A stretch of DNA of 64,000 nt from Alopecurus myosuroides (taxonomy: Eukaryota; Streptophyta; Magnoliopsida; Poales; Poaceae). Position 1 is the stretch's first letter, and each line of letters begins with the position of its first letter. Of this stretch, positions 25,320-35,830 are shown in pieces. The notes under the pieces were generated by a model. That model was not told the origin of the DNA. It made no database searches and worked only from the letters and a program-made list of their open reading frames with translations. The stretch spans positions 14,689,639 through 14,753,638 of the forward strand of contig CM054062.1 in NCBI GenBank assembly GCA_028641055.1, read 5' to 3'. The translations under genes were made by a program, and so were the position numbers.

Positions 25320-28233
25320 TGCTCCCACGTCCCAGCTTCCTGGTAGGCCTGCGCTTATGCGCGACAACACAAGCCCTGCTATTCCATCGTCGGTGTAAAC
25401 TATCCACTAGGGATCAAAGGCACTACTGTCGACGTACTTCATACCAATCACACATGGTACGTCAACAGCTTTGAACAAAGGATATCACAACAGATCCCTA
25501 CGACACAAAAGATTGAAATAACTTGCAAATGGCTCTCATTAGAGCAGAGATAGCAAATACAATCATTCAGAGGGCACATGCCCCAACAATACATCATTAC
25601 AATACAGCGGAAGCATTCAACATGTCTGAGTACAGACAAGAACCAAATAGGCCTAAGAGGCCGGAAACAAACAGACGGAGCCCATCCACGAAGTCTCGGA
25701 TCCTGCCCGGGTCCGCTATCTACTCGTCAGCAGTCTCGTCATACTCCACGTAGTTGCCACCATGTAGATCTTCGGAAACGTAGGTCTGCGGAAACCACAG
25801 CCCCAAAGGGGTCAGTACATAAACGTACTGGCAAGCAAGACTCACAGTTCACCAAAGTGTAACCCGTCAACACCAAGTACAGAACCCTTGGTTCAACGGA
25901 AGAGAGGGGATATAAAAGATGCTGCAACTGGCTGCGCTAACCAACTACAGAGATTCTACCACTTCCGGCTAACAGAAAGGAGATAAGATCGAGGATTGTA
26001 ACCAACTGTAAGATAACTTCAAACAAACCCATCCTGGATCTCGCCCCTTATCCAAAGAAGCAATCCGAGGATAACTCACACAGTTGTATTAAAGGTGAAT
26101 CAAGTTATTGTGTCATCAACCTATTACTAGTCAAGTTATTAATCATTGGGTGTAACATGTTTGATCTTTATGTTTAAGTTGTCCTGAGTACTTGTTAGCC
26201 AGTACTTTCACCAGGTAATCCATAACCGCGGAAAACACGGCTTCTCGAGAAGATTATCCCTGCAGGGTTGCACCAATTTGGCCGTACACGTATGAATAAC
26301 CCGCCAGATGGGAGATCACCCCACCAAGCGGGGCACTCAACACAACCAACCATTCTTCGCATCAAGCCCAAAGAACCTTCGGCGCACGGCTAATCAAGCC
26401 CCGAAGAAAAGGGACCCTCATAGCACTCTAAGACCGTGTCCCCCTATATGCCGACTACAAAAGTTCCACCCTGGCCTGGGCTCGCAAAAACATGCATGCG
26501 GCAAATGGAAAACACGAACTAAATGAGGCGATTTGGACGAGATGCGAATCAGGTCAAGTTGAGGGGGCGCCTATACTCGCTTCCCACATGCGGGTAGTGC
26601 GCTCATCATGGATCAGTAGACAAGACCCTTTTCCTATTAGGGTCGACACTAGCAGGCCTCAAAACCACACAGGGCCTCCTGCCGGTGCCTTATCATCAAA
26701 TTTATTATTAATAGTAACATTAGCAGGATTGATTGATTAAACATCGAGCCCCCAGAACATAAAAGTAATAGTAACAGAAAGTAACGGGTAACAGACTCGA
26801 GCAAAACAACCTAAGCATGCTAGTAAGACACTGGCTCAACCAAAGGGGTGATAGGAGTGGAGGTGAGGCAATATCAGGGTTAAGGGATTCCTGTGATAGG
26901 TTCGTAACAGAAACAACTACTACTAAGGCTAGCAGAAAAGAACAACGGAAAGTATCGGTAATCAATGTTGAAAGGAACACAGTGGTTCATGTGAGTGATA
27001 ACTTGCCTGCAAAACCCAGTAGCCTGGTACTGAGCTAACTCCTTAGAAGGGGTGTCGTAAGTATCGTCGGTCTCAACGTCGTCGTGTATCCGAGAAGAAG
27101 CAAACAAACAATGCAGAGAGATAAACAATCAATATCATGGCATAGTGCACAATCATGGGATGATGCATGTCAAGTTAATAGATGCATCAAAATAAACTAG
27201 TTGACAAGATAACAACATGATTAAATGGACCCACATGCAATTGGATTGCATATGGAAAGCCCATGAATTATGGTTGAATTAATTGTTTTACAACTAATCA
27301 TCATATGAAAGTGGATTAGCATGATGCATGGATGAGGAAAACAACAAAATAACAACAATAGAACCAAATGGAAAATAAGGTTTAACAAGTTTGGAAAATC
27401 ATTTATTAAGTTTTGGAATTTTGGTTACTTAAAGGTGTCACTCAAGCATTTGTTGTTTTCATCAAGTTAAATTGTTCAAAACAGATCACAAAGTTAATAT
27501 TGGAAAAGAAAACAAGATTTTAGTTGGAATACATGTTTCACTTGTTGAAAAAGGGTTTCAAATAAATTATTAAGGAATTAAACAAGTTAAACAAGAATTA
27601 AATTAGAATTAATTCAAGTGTGGATGTTAATTGAATTTTATTTGATCAAAACATTAAACCAAGTTCATATTTGAAAAGGTGGTTTAATTTTGCATGGAAA
27701 ACATATTTCATTTGTTGAAATTGGATTTAAAATGAGCAAGTTATTAATTTGGCAATTTTAAATGCAATAATTTAGAAACAGTTGTTTTCAGCAATTTAAA
27801 TTATTCAAAACAGCAAACAAAATTTATATTTGGAAAGTACATGAAAAATTGATTGGAAAACATATTTAGTTTGTTGAATTTGGAATTTTTATGAACAAGT
27901 TATGAATTTTGCAAAATTAAATGATTTAAACAAGAATTCAAATATTGCACCAATTTAAAATATTCAAAACAGTGAACAAATTTTATATTTGGATAGAACA
28001 TTTAATTTGGGACAGAAAACATATTTAAAAAGTCAAAATTGGAGTTACAATGATTTTCTTATGCAATTTACAAGATATAGTGCAAATCTGCCATTTTTTA
28101 ATGAACCAGGGACTTGGAAATAAATTTCAGGGGTTTAGAAATAATTGCCAGGGGCCTAGGTGTGATTCCTGGAAGTTTCTGGGTCAAGACAATTGTGGAA
28201 AAAAAAGATTTGGTTTTATGGGTGCAGGGGGGA

Positions 28234-28277
28234 TCGAACCCTGCACCTCTGCTGTGAGCAAAGGGACAGGAACCAGT
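28234..28277 (-). other. tRNA-like module 2 in Y LTR
   Basis: The minus strand reads AGCCCACTGG, and 36 nt after the A of ACTGG comes GGGTTCGATCCCCC. GCAGGG and CCCTGC flank the loop and can pair as a T-arm-like stem. Confidence 0.55.
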
Positions 28278-28390
28278 GGGCTGGTGATGTGTTTGGTGAC
28301 AGGGAAGGGGAACTTGGGGGCTTATGGTTCAGATCTGCACTGCACTTAAATCGGAAAAAAATAGCAGCAAAAGGGGTGGGGAGCTGGGAC

Positions 28391-28434
28391 TCGAACCCAG
28401 CACCTCCAGGGTGCGCGCTGCGGTTACTGCCAGT
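28391..28434 (-). other. tRNA-like module 1 in Y LTR
   Basis: The minus strand reads TAGCCCACTGG (close to box A TRGCNNAGYNGG) and, 36 nt on, GGGTTCGAGTCCCAG. CTGGG-TTCGAGT-CCCAG is a perfect 5-bp stem with a 7-nt loop, exactly tRNA T-arm geometry. The acceptor and anticodon arms are not convincing, so this is not called as a functional tRNA gene. Confidence 0.6.
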
Positions 28435-29950
28435 GGGCTAAGCTTCGTGTGGTGATAGGAGAGGCAGGTCGGGGTGGATAAGGTGGCGCAGTGGCGGTTT
28501 TTCTGAACTTGAACCGAACGAGCGCACGCAGGGAAGAGTGCAGCGATCCCTGTCGGCCATCTGGCTGCTGCGCCTCGACGTGCTTGTGCGTGCGGGTGCT
28601 GCTGTGAGGGAGGATGGACGAGGGGGGTAGCGAGAGGGAAAAGGAGAGGAGAGGCGGTCGAGCTCACCTTGAGCGATCTGACAGGAGGAAGGCGATGCAG
28701 GCTGTGGTCGAAGCAGGGCGACCGGCGGCGGGAAACGAGGATGGCGGCGGCGTCTCCATGGATCCCGGTCCAATCCGAGAGGTGGAGGAGCGAGAGGGAG
28801 GTGGGGCGTTTCCATTCCCCCACTCGCCCGGGCCGGAGGAGGGCTCTACGCCGGGGATCGCCGGAGGGGAAGGGAGAGTTGGGTTCAGGTGTGGTGTACA
28901 GGTTCAGAGTTACAGAGAAGAAAAGGGAGGAAGAAAGAAGAGGCTGGAGGCGGGGAGAGGGAAGAAGGAGGGGAAAGCTAGGGTTAGAGGGAACCCTAGG
29001 GCTCGGCCTGGACTTAAGGAGGGGGAGGAGGAGGTGATCACCGTTCACTGTACCTCCATGTCGACGTGGTGCTCTGGATGTTCTTCCGTACGAGGAAGAA
29101 GACAACCACCGAAGGGGTATCGGGCCAAAAGGGATTAGTTGGGCTGGGCCTAGGTGCTCTCTCTCTCCCTTCTTCTTTTTATTAATTGTTGTGTTATTTT
29201 ATTTTTATTTTTTGCTGATTGAATTAGAGAAGAAAAGAGGGATTTTGGGAGTTAGGAAAAATTTTAGAAAAATTTGGGTTAACTCCTTTATGTGATATTA
29301 ACCAAATGCAAGTTTTGGAATTTCAAATTAATTGAATTATGGTGCTGTTTTGACTTGGAATGGATTTGATTGAATTTTATGATTAATTAGTTATTGAGAC
29401 AATATTTTAAAAATAGGGTGATCAATGAGTTTATTTGGAAACAAAAGAGCATATTTGTTTTGGTAATTTCATAATTTTCAAATTAGGTGTTGTTTGATGT
29501 TTTGATTTGAATTTGGAATATTTTGTTAATTTAATATAGAAAACAACCACTTAATAGGGTGAACCCTATTATTAGTTGGATTAGAAACATTGGAATGGTT
29601 TGATATTTGATAATTTCCAAATGAGGTGTTGATGATGATTTTGCTTTGAATTTGAAAACCAATTTGGAATTAATTAATTGAAATAAAAGCACCATTTTAT
29701 TAGTTGATCAACATGGAATAAAATGGAACAATTTGGTTGTTTTCACTTGTTATTTTTACTCCAAAAGTTGTAACAGAACAAGTATGAAAACAAAGCAGTT
29801 GAAATTGTTTGATTTTCATTGTGAAAACAAAGAATAACAGATGCAAAACAAAAGAAACAAATGCAACAATATGATGACATGATGCAATACTTTAATAACA
29901 AGAAATCAAACATTCTAATTGGTAGGTTTTCATACTTGGGCTGTTACAAA

Positions 29951-29965
29951 ACGCCCCCCCTTGAA
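29951..29965 (-). other. Polypurine tract of the Y element
   Basis: The complement reads TTCAAGGGGGGGCGT, abutting the 3' LTR. It is the same tract as 48925-48939 in element D. Confidence 0.8.
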
Positions 29966-30075
29966 GGAATCGCGCCCCGAGATTCCTACTGAGAAAAGAA
30001 AGGTCCGGAAACTTCTTGGGAAGATCCTCTTGAGCTGTGAAACGTGAAACACATCGTGCACCTTGGATAGACGTC
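29966..30075 (-). pseudogene. Chromodomain/integrase C-terminal remnant of the Y element
   Basis: Minus-strand peptides EDLPKKFPDL and a VHDVFHVS-like nucleotide match correspond to the last residues of the D polyprotein (EEDLRKKYPDL) and to its integrase C-terminal segment. They are joined by a deletion of the intervening chromodomain. No usable frame remains. It marks the right edge of the large internal deletion. Confidence 0.6.
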
Positions 30076-30103
30076 AGGGAATTAGCAAACCACCGGAACA
30101 TTT

Positions 30104-30475
30104 TCAAGTAAAGGGGAGAGATCTTGCACCAAGGGTGTATAGCTGAATGGAACTTGATTCATTTGGAGAATAGATTATCTGGCTAGAATGGTGGAACAGA
30201 GTTATTGACATCAATGCAACACCAAGAATAATCATCAATGTCAGAATCATCAACATGAGAGTAACGAGGAATATGTGGCCTCCCATTAGAATTGGATTGT
30301 TCTTACTTATCTTGGAAGTCAACATTTGAGATCCCGGGGAGTGAACAGAGTTTTGATTGCTTAGTGGAACCAGAATTGGGTTGTATGTTGTGGAAAAGAT
30401 AGTTGACACAAAGGAATGTGATGCTCCGGTATCAAATAACATTTTAACTGGATAAGAGTTTACGAGGAAGTTTTG
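30104..30475 (-). pseudogene. Protease remnant of the Y element
   Basis: The minus-strand frame contains [13 protein letters not shown] followed by VPLSNQ and VHSPGSQM, aligning to the retropepsin domain of element D ([10 protein letters not shown] at 35990-36019). Downstream the frame slips and shortens where D has [10 protein letters not shown]. The segment is joined directly upstream to leader sequence, so gag is deleted. Confidence 0.75.
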
Positions 30476-30814
30476 ATTAGACGCCGGTAGAAGATTTGAA
30501 GTGGAAAAGAACAACAAGATTTCAACGGACGAAAGGTTCTTTAAAAGAACAGGATATTGAAGCAACACCGAGAAAAACGAGAACAAAACTCCTGAGGTAC
30601 TACGGAGAACCCAAAACACGTGAAATCCTAACTTGAAAGTTTAGATGAGAAGGGAGAAATCAACGTTGCACTTCCTTACCAGAAAAGGGAGGGTGGGTGG
30701 GGAAAGAAGAAAAAGAACAGAATTCCTACTCTCACGTTTCATTTTTCCTATATAGCTACAAAATAGTTTCTAGACTCAACTGCGACCAGTAAAAGGGATC
30801 CTACAGGCAGACAG

Positions 30815-30826
30815 GCTCTGATACCA
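30815..30826 (-). other. Primer binding site of the Y element
   Basis: The complement is TGGTATCAGAGC, separated by two bases from the LTR tail beginning at 30829. Confidence 0.88.
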
Positions 30827-30828
30827 TT

Positions 30829-31047
30829 TGTCGCACCCTGATTTCTAGGGGATACTCACCGTACGAACTGGATAGCAGATGCTTGGATTATGGGGCATAA
30901 CTGCTCCCACGTCCCAGCTTCCTGGTAGGCCTGCGCTTATGCGCGACAACACAAGCCCTGCTATTCCATCGTCGGTGTAAACTATCCACTAGGGATCAAA
31001 GGCACTACTGTCGACGTACTTCATACCAATCACACATGGTACGTCAA
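30829..31047 (-). repeat. 5' LTR tail of the Y element, cut by inversion
   Basis: TGTCGCACCCTGATTTCTAGG at 30829 is the LTR 3' end. Homology to other LTR tails runs to about 31047 (GGTACGTCAA), after which the sequence is a plus-oriented LTR interior. This is a tail-to-interior inverted junction like the one at 2000/2001. Confidence 0.75.
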
Positions 31048-33445
31048 ATAAAAATTCAATTAAATTCAAACTTGAATTAATTTCATTTAATTCTTGCTTA
31101 AACTTGTTTAATTCATAAATAATTCCTTTGAAATCCTTTTTCAACAAGTGAAACATGTATTCCAACTAAAATCTTGTTTTCTTTTCAAATATGAACTTTG
31201 TTATCTATTTTGAACAATTTAACTTGATGAAAACAACAAATGCTTGTGTGACATCTTTAAGTAACCAAATTTTCCAAACTTAATAAATGATTTCCAAACC
31301 TTGTTAAACTTCTTTTCCACTTGCATCTATTGTTGTTATTTTGTTGTTTTCCTCATCCATGCATCATGCTAATTCACTTACACAATTTGATTAGTTGTAA
31401 AACAATTAATTCAACCATAATGCATGGGCTTTTCATATGCAATCCACTTGCATGTGGGTCCATTTAATCCTGTTTCTATCTTGTCAACTAGTTCATTTCT
31501 ATGCATCAATTAAATGGTCATGCATCATCCCATGTTTGTGCAATATGCCATGTTATTGATTGTTTGTTCTCTGCGTTGTTTCTTTGCTTCTTCCCGGATA
31601 AACGACGACGTTGAGACCGACGGTCCTTACGACACCCCTTCTAAGGAGTTAGCTCAGTACCAGGCTACTGGGTTTGCAGGCAAGTATTCACTCACATGAA
31701 CCATCGTGTTCCTTTCAACATTGGATACCGATACTTTTCCGTTGTCTAATCTGCTAGCCCTATGAATAGTTGTTTCTGTTACGAACCTATCACATGAATC
31801 CCTTAACCCTGATATTGCCTCACCTCCATACCTAAAACCTTTTGTTTGAGCCCGTGTCTTACTAGCATGCTTAGGTTGTTTTGCTCGAGTCTGTTATCCG
31901 TTACTTTCTGTTACTATTTCTATTATGTTCTGGGGGCTCGATGTGTAATCAATCAATCATGCTAATGTTACTATTAATAATAAATTTGATGATAAGGCAC
32001 CGGCAGGAGGCCCTTTGTGGTTTTGAGGCCTGCTAGTGTCGACCCTAATAGGAAAAGGGTCTTGTCTACTGATCCATGATGAGCGCACTAACCGCATGTG
32101 GGAAGCGAGTATGGACGCCCCCCTCAATTTGATTCGATTCGCATCTCGTCCAAATCGCCTCATTTAGTTCGGGTTTTCCATTTGCTGCATGCATGATCTT
32201 GCGAGCCCTTGGTACCCGGGTGGAACTTTCGTAGTCGGCATATAGGGGGACACGTTCTTAGAGTGCTATGAGGGTCCATTTTCTTCTGGGCTCGATTAGC
32301 CGTGCGCCCAAGGTGCTTTGGGCTTGATGCGAAGAAGAGTCGAGTTGTGTTGAGTGCCCCGCTTGGTGGAAGGGCCTTTCCATCTGGCGGGTTATTCATG
32401 CGTGTACGGCCAAATTGGTGCAACCCTGCAGGGATAATCTTCTCGAGAAGCCGTGTTTTCCGCGGTTATGGATTACTTGGTGAAAGTACTGGCTAACAAG
32501 TACTCAGGACAACTTAAACCCAAAGATTAACAACCTTACACCCAATGATTAACAATTTGACTAGAAATAGGCTTATTGGCACAATAATATGAACCATCAT
32601 TAACTCAACTGTGTGAGTTATCCTCGGATTGCTTCTTTGGATAAGGGGCGAGATCCAGGATGGGTTTGCTTGAAGTTATCTTTCAGTTGGTTACAATCCT
32701 CGATCTTATCTCCTTTCTGTTAGCCGGAAGTGGTAGAAATCTCTGTAGTTGTTTAGAGCAGCCAGTTGCAGCACCTTTCATATCCCTTTTCCTCCGTTGA
32801 ACCCAAAGCATCTGTGCTTGGTGTTGACGGGCTACACTTTGGTGAACTGTGAGTCTTGCTTGCCAGTACGTTTATGTACTGACCCCTTTGGGGCTGTGGT
32901 TTCCGCAGACCTACGTTTCCGAGGATCTACATGGTGGCTACTACGTGGAGTATGACGAGACTGCTGACGAGTAGATAGCGGACCCGGGCAGGATCCGAGA
33001 CTTCGTGGATGGGCTCCGTCTTTTCGTTTCCGGCCTCTTAGGCCTATTTGGTTCTTGTCTGTACTCAGACATGTTGAATGCTTCCGCTGTGATGTAATGA
33101 TGAATTGTTGGGACATGTGTCCTCTGGATGATTGTATTTGCTATCTCTGCTCTAATGAGAGCTATTTGCAACTTATTTCAATCTTTTGTGTCGTAGAGAT
33201 CTGTTGTGGTATCACTTGTTCAAACGCCGTTGACGTACCATGTGTGTATGTTTTGAAGTACGTCAACGGAAGTATCCTGATTTCTATGGGATAGTTTACG
33301 TCGACGTTGAACAGATAGGGGTTGGTTGTCACACATACGTGTGTTGGCCTACTCGTAAGAAGACGCGGGTGCCGGTAAGCCCCGTAATCCAATCTACTAC
33401 TGTTCAACGGAACGGCGAGTATCCTCTAGAAGTCCGGGTGCGACA
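31048..33445 (+). repeat. 5' LTR of element D, truncated at its 5' side
   Basis: It retains the AT-rich part, the micro-exon-like block (DDDVETDG.. coding sense, about 31603-31680) with CAG-GCAAGT, the palindromic block (about 32425-32450), hairpins GGCCT-CTT-AGGCC (33032-33044), GTCTG-TACT-CAGAC (33057-33070) and GGAC-ATGT-GTCC (33111-33122), and a diverged last 200 bp ending GCGACA. The promoter, GC-rich exon and tRNA-like module are missing. Confidence 0.85.
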
Positions 33446-33472
33446 AATGGTATTCTGACATCTAGGGACAAA
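33446..33472 (+). other. Filler between LTR end and primer site with partial duplication
   Basis: Other copies have only AA between GCGACA and TGGTATC. Here 27 bases intervene, and GACAAATGGTAT occurs twice (33442-33453 and 33467-33478), so the first PBS-like site (TGGTATTCTGAC) is imperfect. Confidence 0.7.
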
Positions 33473-33484
33473 TGGTATCAGAGC
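33473..33484 (+). other. Primer binding site of element D
   Basis: TGGTATCAGAGC, initiator Met-tRNA type. The leader from here to 33849 is about 365 nt, contains CCCACCCACCCACCC near 33601 and has no ORF I would call. Confidence 0.9.
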
Positions 33485-33849
33485 CTGTCTGCCTGTAGGA
33501 TCCCTTTTTTTACTGGTCGCAGTTGAGTCTAGAAACTATTTTGTAGCTATATAGGAAAAATGAAACGTGAGAGTAGGAATTCTGCCATTTTTCTTCTTTC
33601 CCCACCCACCCACCCTTTTCTGGTAAGGAAGTGCAACGATGTTTTCTGTTCTCACCTAAACTTTCAAGTTAGGATTTCACGTGTTTTGGGTTCTCCATAG
33701 TACCTCAGGACTTTTGGTCTCGTTTTCCCGATGTTGCTTCGATATCATGTTCTTTTCAACATCCTTATCGTCCGTTGAACCTTGTTGTTGTTTTCCACAT
33801 CCTTTTTCTTCTACCGGAGTCTAATCGAAACTTCCCCGATCATCTGCAG

Positions 33850-34665
33850 ATGGATCTCAGGTTCTACCCGCAGGTGGTTCGGATGACTCGCTGTGAGAGC
33901 ACCGCCGGTTATCCGGAGATGCTGAGGGACATGGTTACCTATCTGGGGTTCCGTTGGGCACCAGAGTACCAGGTCTACGAGCAGCAGCGAGAGTTTGACC
34001 AGACCTGCTACCGGGCTATCGTCTACATTCTGTCGGATGATGGCAGGAGCATTGCCCACCGCTACGAGGCAGTAGGTTCCACAGTGGATATGGCCGTGCA
34101 GCAGGCAGTGTACGTGAGTCTCACCGTCCTCCGTGCTGACTACTGGGGGTTTGATAATTCCATCTATCGTCACATCCCCCGTGGTTACATCACGGCAGCG
34201 GGAGTTCACTTCACCCTCCACAGCAACCTGGATACCTACGAGTCTGATAGCTCCAGGCTGCACACCACTGCCCAGTTCGTGAGACACAGTGACGCAGTTG
34301 CTTCCGCACTTTCTCAGGAGTTAGCCTCAGTCCGGGAGCAGCTCCACCTTGCTCTCACTCGTCTGGCGACGTACACCACAGACTTTGTTCGAGATGAGCG
34401 CTTTGCATGTATCGTTCAGACAGCTGGGTTACCGCTGCCAGATGCTGGAGGTTACGAGCCGATCAGAGGCCCACTTCTCGACCTCGGAGCTGGTTACACA
34501 GGGATTCCCCGCTATGGAGCACAGGGAGACGACGCTTTCTACTTCACCACACCGAGGGTTGCTCTCAGGGCAGTCTCGCTCTACGTGGATCGTCGTCATA
34601 CCTACTTCCGTGGGATTCCTCCGCACCGTATCTCTCGTCGTACTACTCACCGTCGTCCTGCGTGA
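33850..34665 (+). CDS. Accessory ORF upstream of gag, conserved in the family, function unknown
   Basis: The ORF encodes 271 residues from ATG 33850 (MDLRFYPQVV) to TGA. The frame is open further upstream, but 33850 is the first ATG. It lies between the primer site and gag in the same sense, ending about 210 bp before the gag ATG. The N-terminal two thirds contain TAGYPEMLRDMVTYLGFRWAPE, a FDQTCYRAIVYIL stretch and Tyr/His-rich segments. Around residues 165-195 ALSQELASVREQLHLAL looks like an amphipathic helix or short coiled coil. The C-terminus is Arg-rich (HRISRRTTHRR). No zinc knuckle, protease or membrane segment is visible. Copies in inverted orientation (791-1605) and in the X2 element (58320-58842) match closely. 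Related uncharacterised ORFs upstream of gag are known in grass gypsy elements. Confidence 0.75.
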   Translation: MDLRFYPQVVRMTRCESTAGYPEMLRDMVTYLGFRWAPEYQVYEQQREFDQTCYRAIVYILSDDGRSIAHRYEAVGSTVDMAVQQAVYVSLTVLRADYWGFDNSIYRHIPRGYITAAGVHFTLHSNLDTYESDSSRLHTTAQFVRHSDAVASALSQELASVREQLHLALTRLATYTTDFVRDERFACIVQTAGLPLPDAGGYEPIRGPLLDLGAGYTGIPRYGAQGDDAFYFTTPRVALRAVSLYVDRRHTYFRGIPPHRISRRTTHRRPA

Positions 34666-34874
34666 TGAGCATGGGAGTACCGATGTATCCATTCCTAGCT
34701 ATGATTAGTTATCCTTGTCTTTCGAACCATGTATTGGTCTGTTGGATATTCTGATGTATTTGAGCATGCGATGATGTACCTGTTGGTTATCTATTCATGC
34801 GTCGGAATAATCTATCTTTCGGTTACCAAGTCTATCCTTTTATGTTGTTGTGCTAAAATGAATTTCTGTTCAGG

Positions 34875-35830
34875 ATGCCTCCAACCAGGAACAACCCGCC
34901 TCCGCCACCACCAATGGGGGAACTGCTAGCTCAGATGACCTAAGTGGTGACACAGATGGCCCAGATCCAGGCTAACCAGCACCACAACCAGAATGCTCCG
35001 CGAGTCAGCATTAAGGAGTTTCTGAGCGTGGGGCCGAGAGCTTTCGTGGCAACACGTGAGCCTCTGGATGCTGATGACTGGATCAGGGAGATCAACAGGG
35101 CTCTGGAGATAGCTCATGTTGCTGAGGAAGATAAGGTCAAGTATGCCACCTACCTACTGAAGGGTCAGGCAGCTACTTGGTGGGAGAACTACCAGACCAT
35201 GAGAGCTGGCTTTCCTATCACCTGGGGATGTTTCAAGGATGCCTTCCTGAAGCACCACATCCCGGATGGTCTCATGGAAAGGATGCGTGAGGAATTCTGC
35301 TCTCTCAGACAGGGCAAGCTGGACGTCCTCGGCTACCAGAACGAGTTCAATCGTCTCGCTCGGTACGCTGGTGACGAAGTGTCCACTGAAGCCAAGAAGA
35401 TGGCAAGGTTCCGCCGAGGTTTTAACCCGGAACTGAAGTACGCTCTCACCAACATCAAGTGCAAGGACTTCGTGGAGCTTGTGAACACAGCGCTCAATGA
35501 GGAGAATGGGCGCAAGGCGTTCGAAGAGTCGCGCAAGCACTCGCGTGAGGGTGGTTCCTCCTCCAACATGACCACCCCTCCGCAGAAGCGCCGCATCTGG
35601 GTGCCAAATGGTGCTGTCACTCGGGCTCCAAATGCCCAAGCCTCTCCAGGCTTTGGTCCCCGCCCACCCAACCCATCTCAGATGCAGGGTCAGAGGATTC
35701 CAATGGGCAGCCAAGGCCAGGTCCTCCTCGTGTCGTCACTTGCTTCAAGTGCAAGGAGACTGGGCACTATGCTGATAAGTGCACTCAGAAGCAGCTACCC
35801 CTACCTCCTCGCCCCAACACCAACCAGGCA
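34875..35830 (+). pseudogene. gag: Gag of element D, nonsense and frameshift
   Basis: ATG 34875 opens a proline-rich N-terminus. Codon 23 is TAA (34941-34943) where the E1 copy has CAA. The remaining frame carries the gag domain (LDADDWIREI, ATYLLKGQAATWWE, YQNEFNRLARYAGDE, RFRRGFNPELKYAL) and a basic Pro-rich linker. Near 35704-35707 a missing base in a G-run moves the zinc knuckle [14 protein letters not shown] (about 35749-35790) into the Pol frame. Element A has the same knuckle in frame with gag, so I read this as a deletion rather than programmed frameshifting. Confidence 0.85.

Larger units (their letters stand above)
25320..29948 (-). repeat. 3' LTR of the Y element
   Basis: On its own strand it starts TGTAACAGCCCAAGTATG (complement ending 29948). 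It has an AT-rich start, a CTTAAGT promoter-like site (complement of 29012-29018), AACCCTAG telo-box-like sequence, a GC-rich block, a CAAG-GTGAGC donor (28668/28667), two tRNA-like modules (28391-28434, 28234-28277), AT-rich sequence, a micro-exon candidate with CAG-GCAAGT (about 27001), the palindromic block, and hairpins GGCCT-CTT-AGGCC (about 25655) and GGGC-ATGT-GCCC (25572-25583). ORFs at 28329-29105 and 28614-29138 lie in the GC-rich block and are not supported as genes. Confidence 0.85.
25320..31047 (-). mobile_element. Internally deleted gypsy element, LTR subfamily Y
   Basis: Minus-strand element. The 3' LTR is 25320-29948 (its 3' end cut short by fusion to the X LTR), the internal region 29949-30828 is only about 880 bp, and a 5' LTR tail 30829-31047 is cut by an inversion junction. 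The internal region keeps a polypurine tract, the C-terminal chromodomain edge, a broken protease segment, the leader and the primer site. Gag, RT, RNase H and nearly all integrase are gone. LTR ends are TGTAACAGCCC on its strand. Both flanks are rearrangement junctions, so no target duplication can be seen. Confidence 0.82.

Noticed and set aside
28391..28434. A functional tRNA gene
   Set aside because: Box A and box B and a T-arm are convincing, but I could not form an acceptor stem or a standard anticodon arm, so it is listed only as a tRNA-like module.
28329..29138. Long overlapping ORFs (up to 258 codons) on both strands of the GC-rich LTR block
   Set aside because: GC-rich sequence lacks stops in all frames; the peptides are low-complexity Pro/Arg/Ser and lie in an LTR leader region. 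They do not resemble any domain.
31957..32423. Antisense ORFs (MRRFGRDANR.., MHQFGRTR..) recurring in X, Y and Z LTRs
   Set aside because: Recurrence follows from LTR copy number; frames break in several copies and no start context or domain supports them.
35700..35712. Programmed frameshift between gag and pol in element D
   Set aside because: Element A has gag and pol in one frame, and a single missing G explains the shift; no slippery heptamer or pseudoknot was evident.
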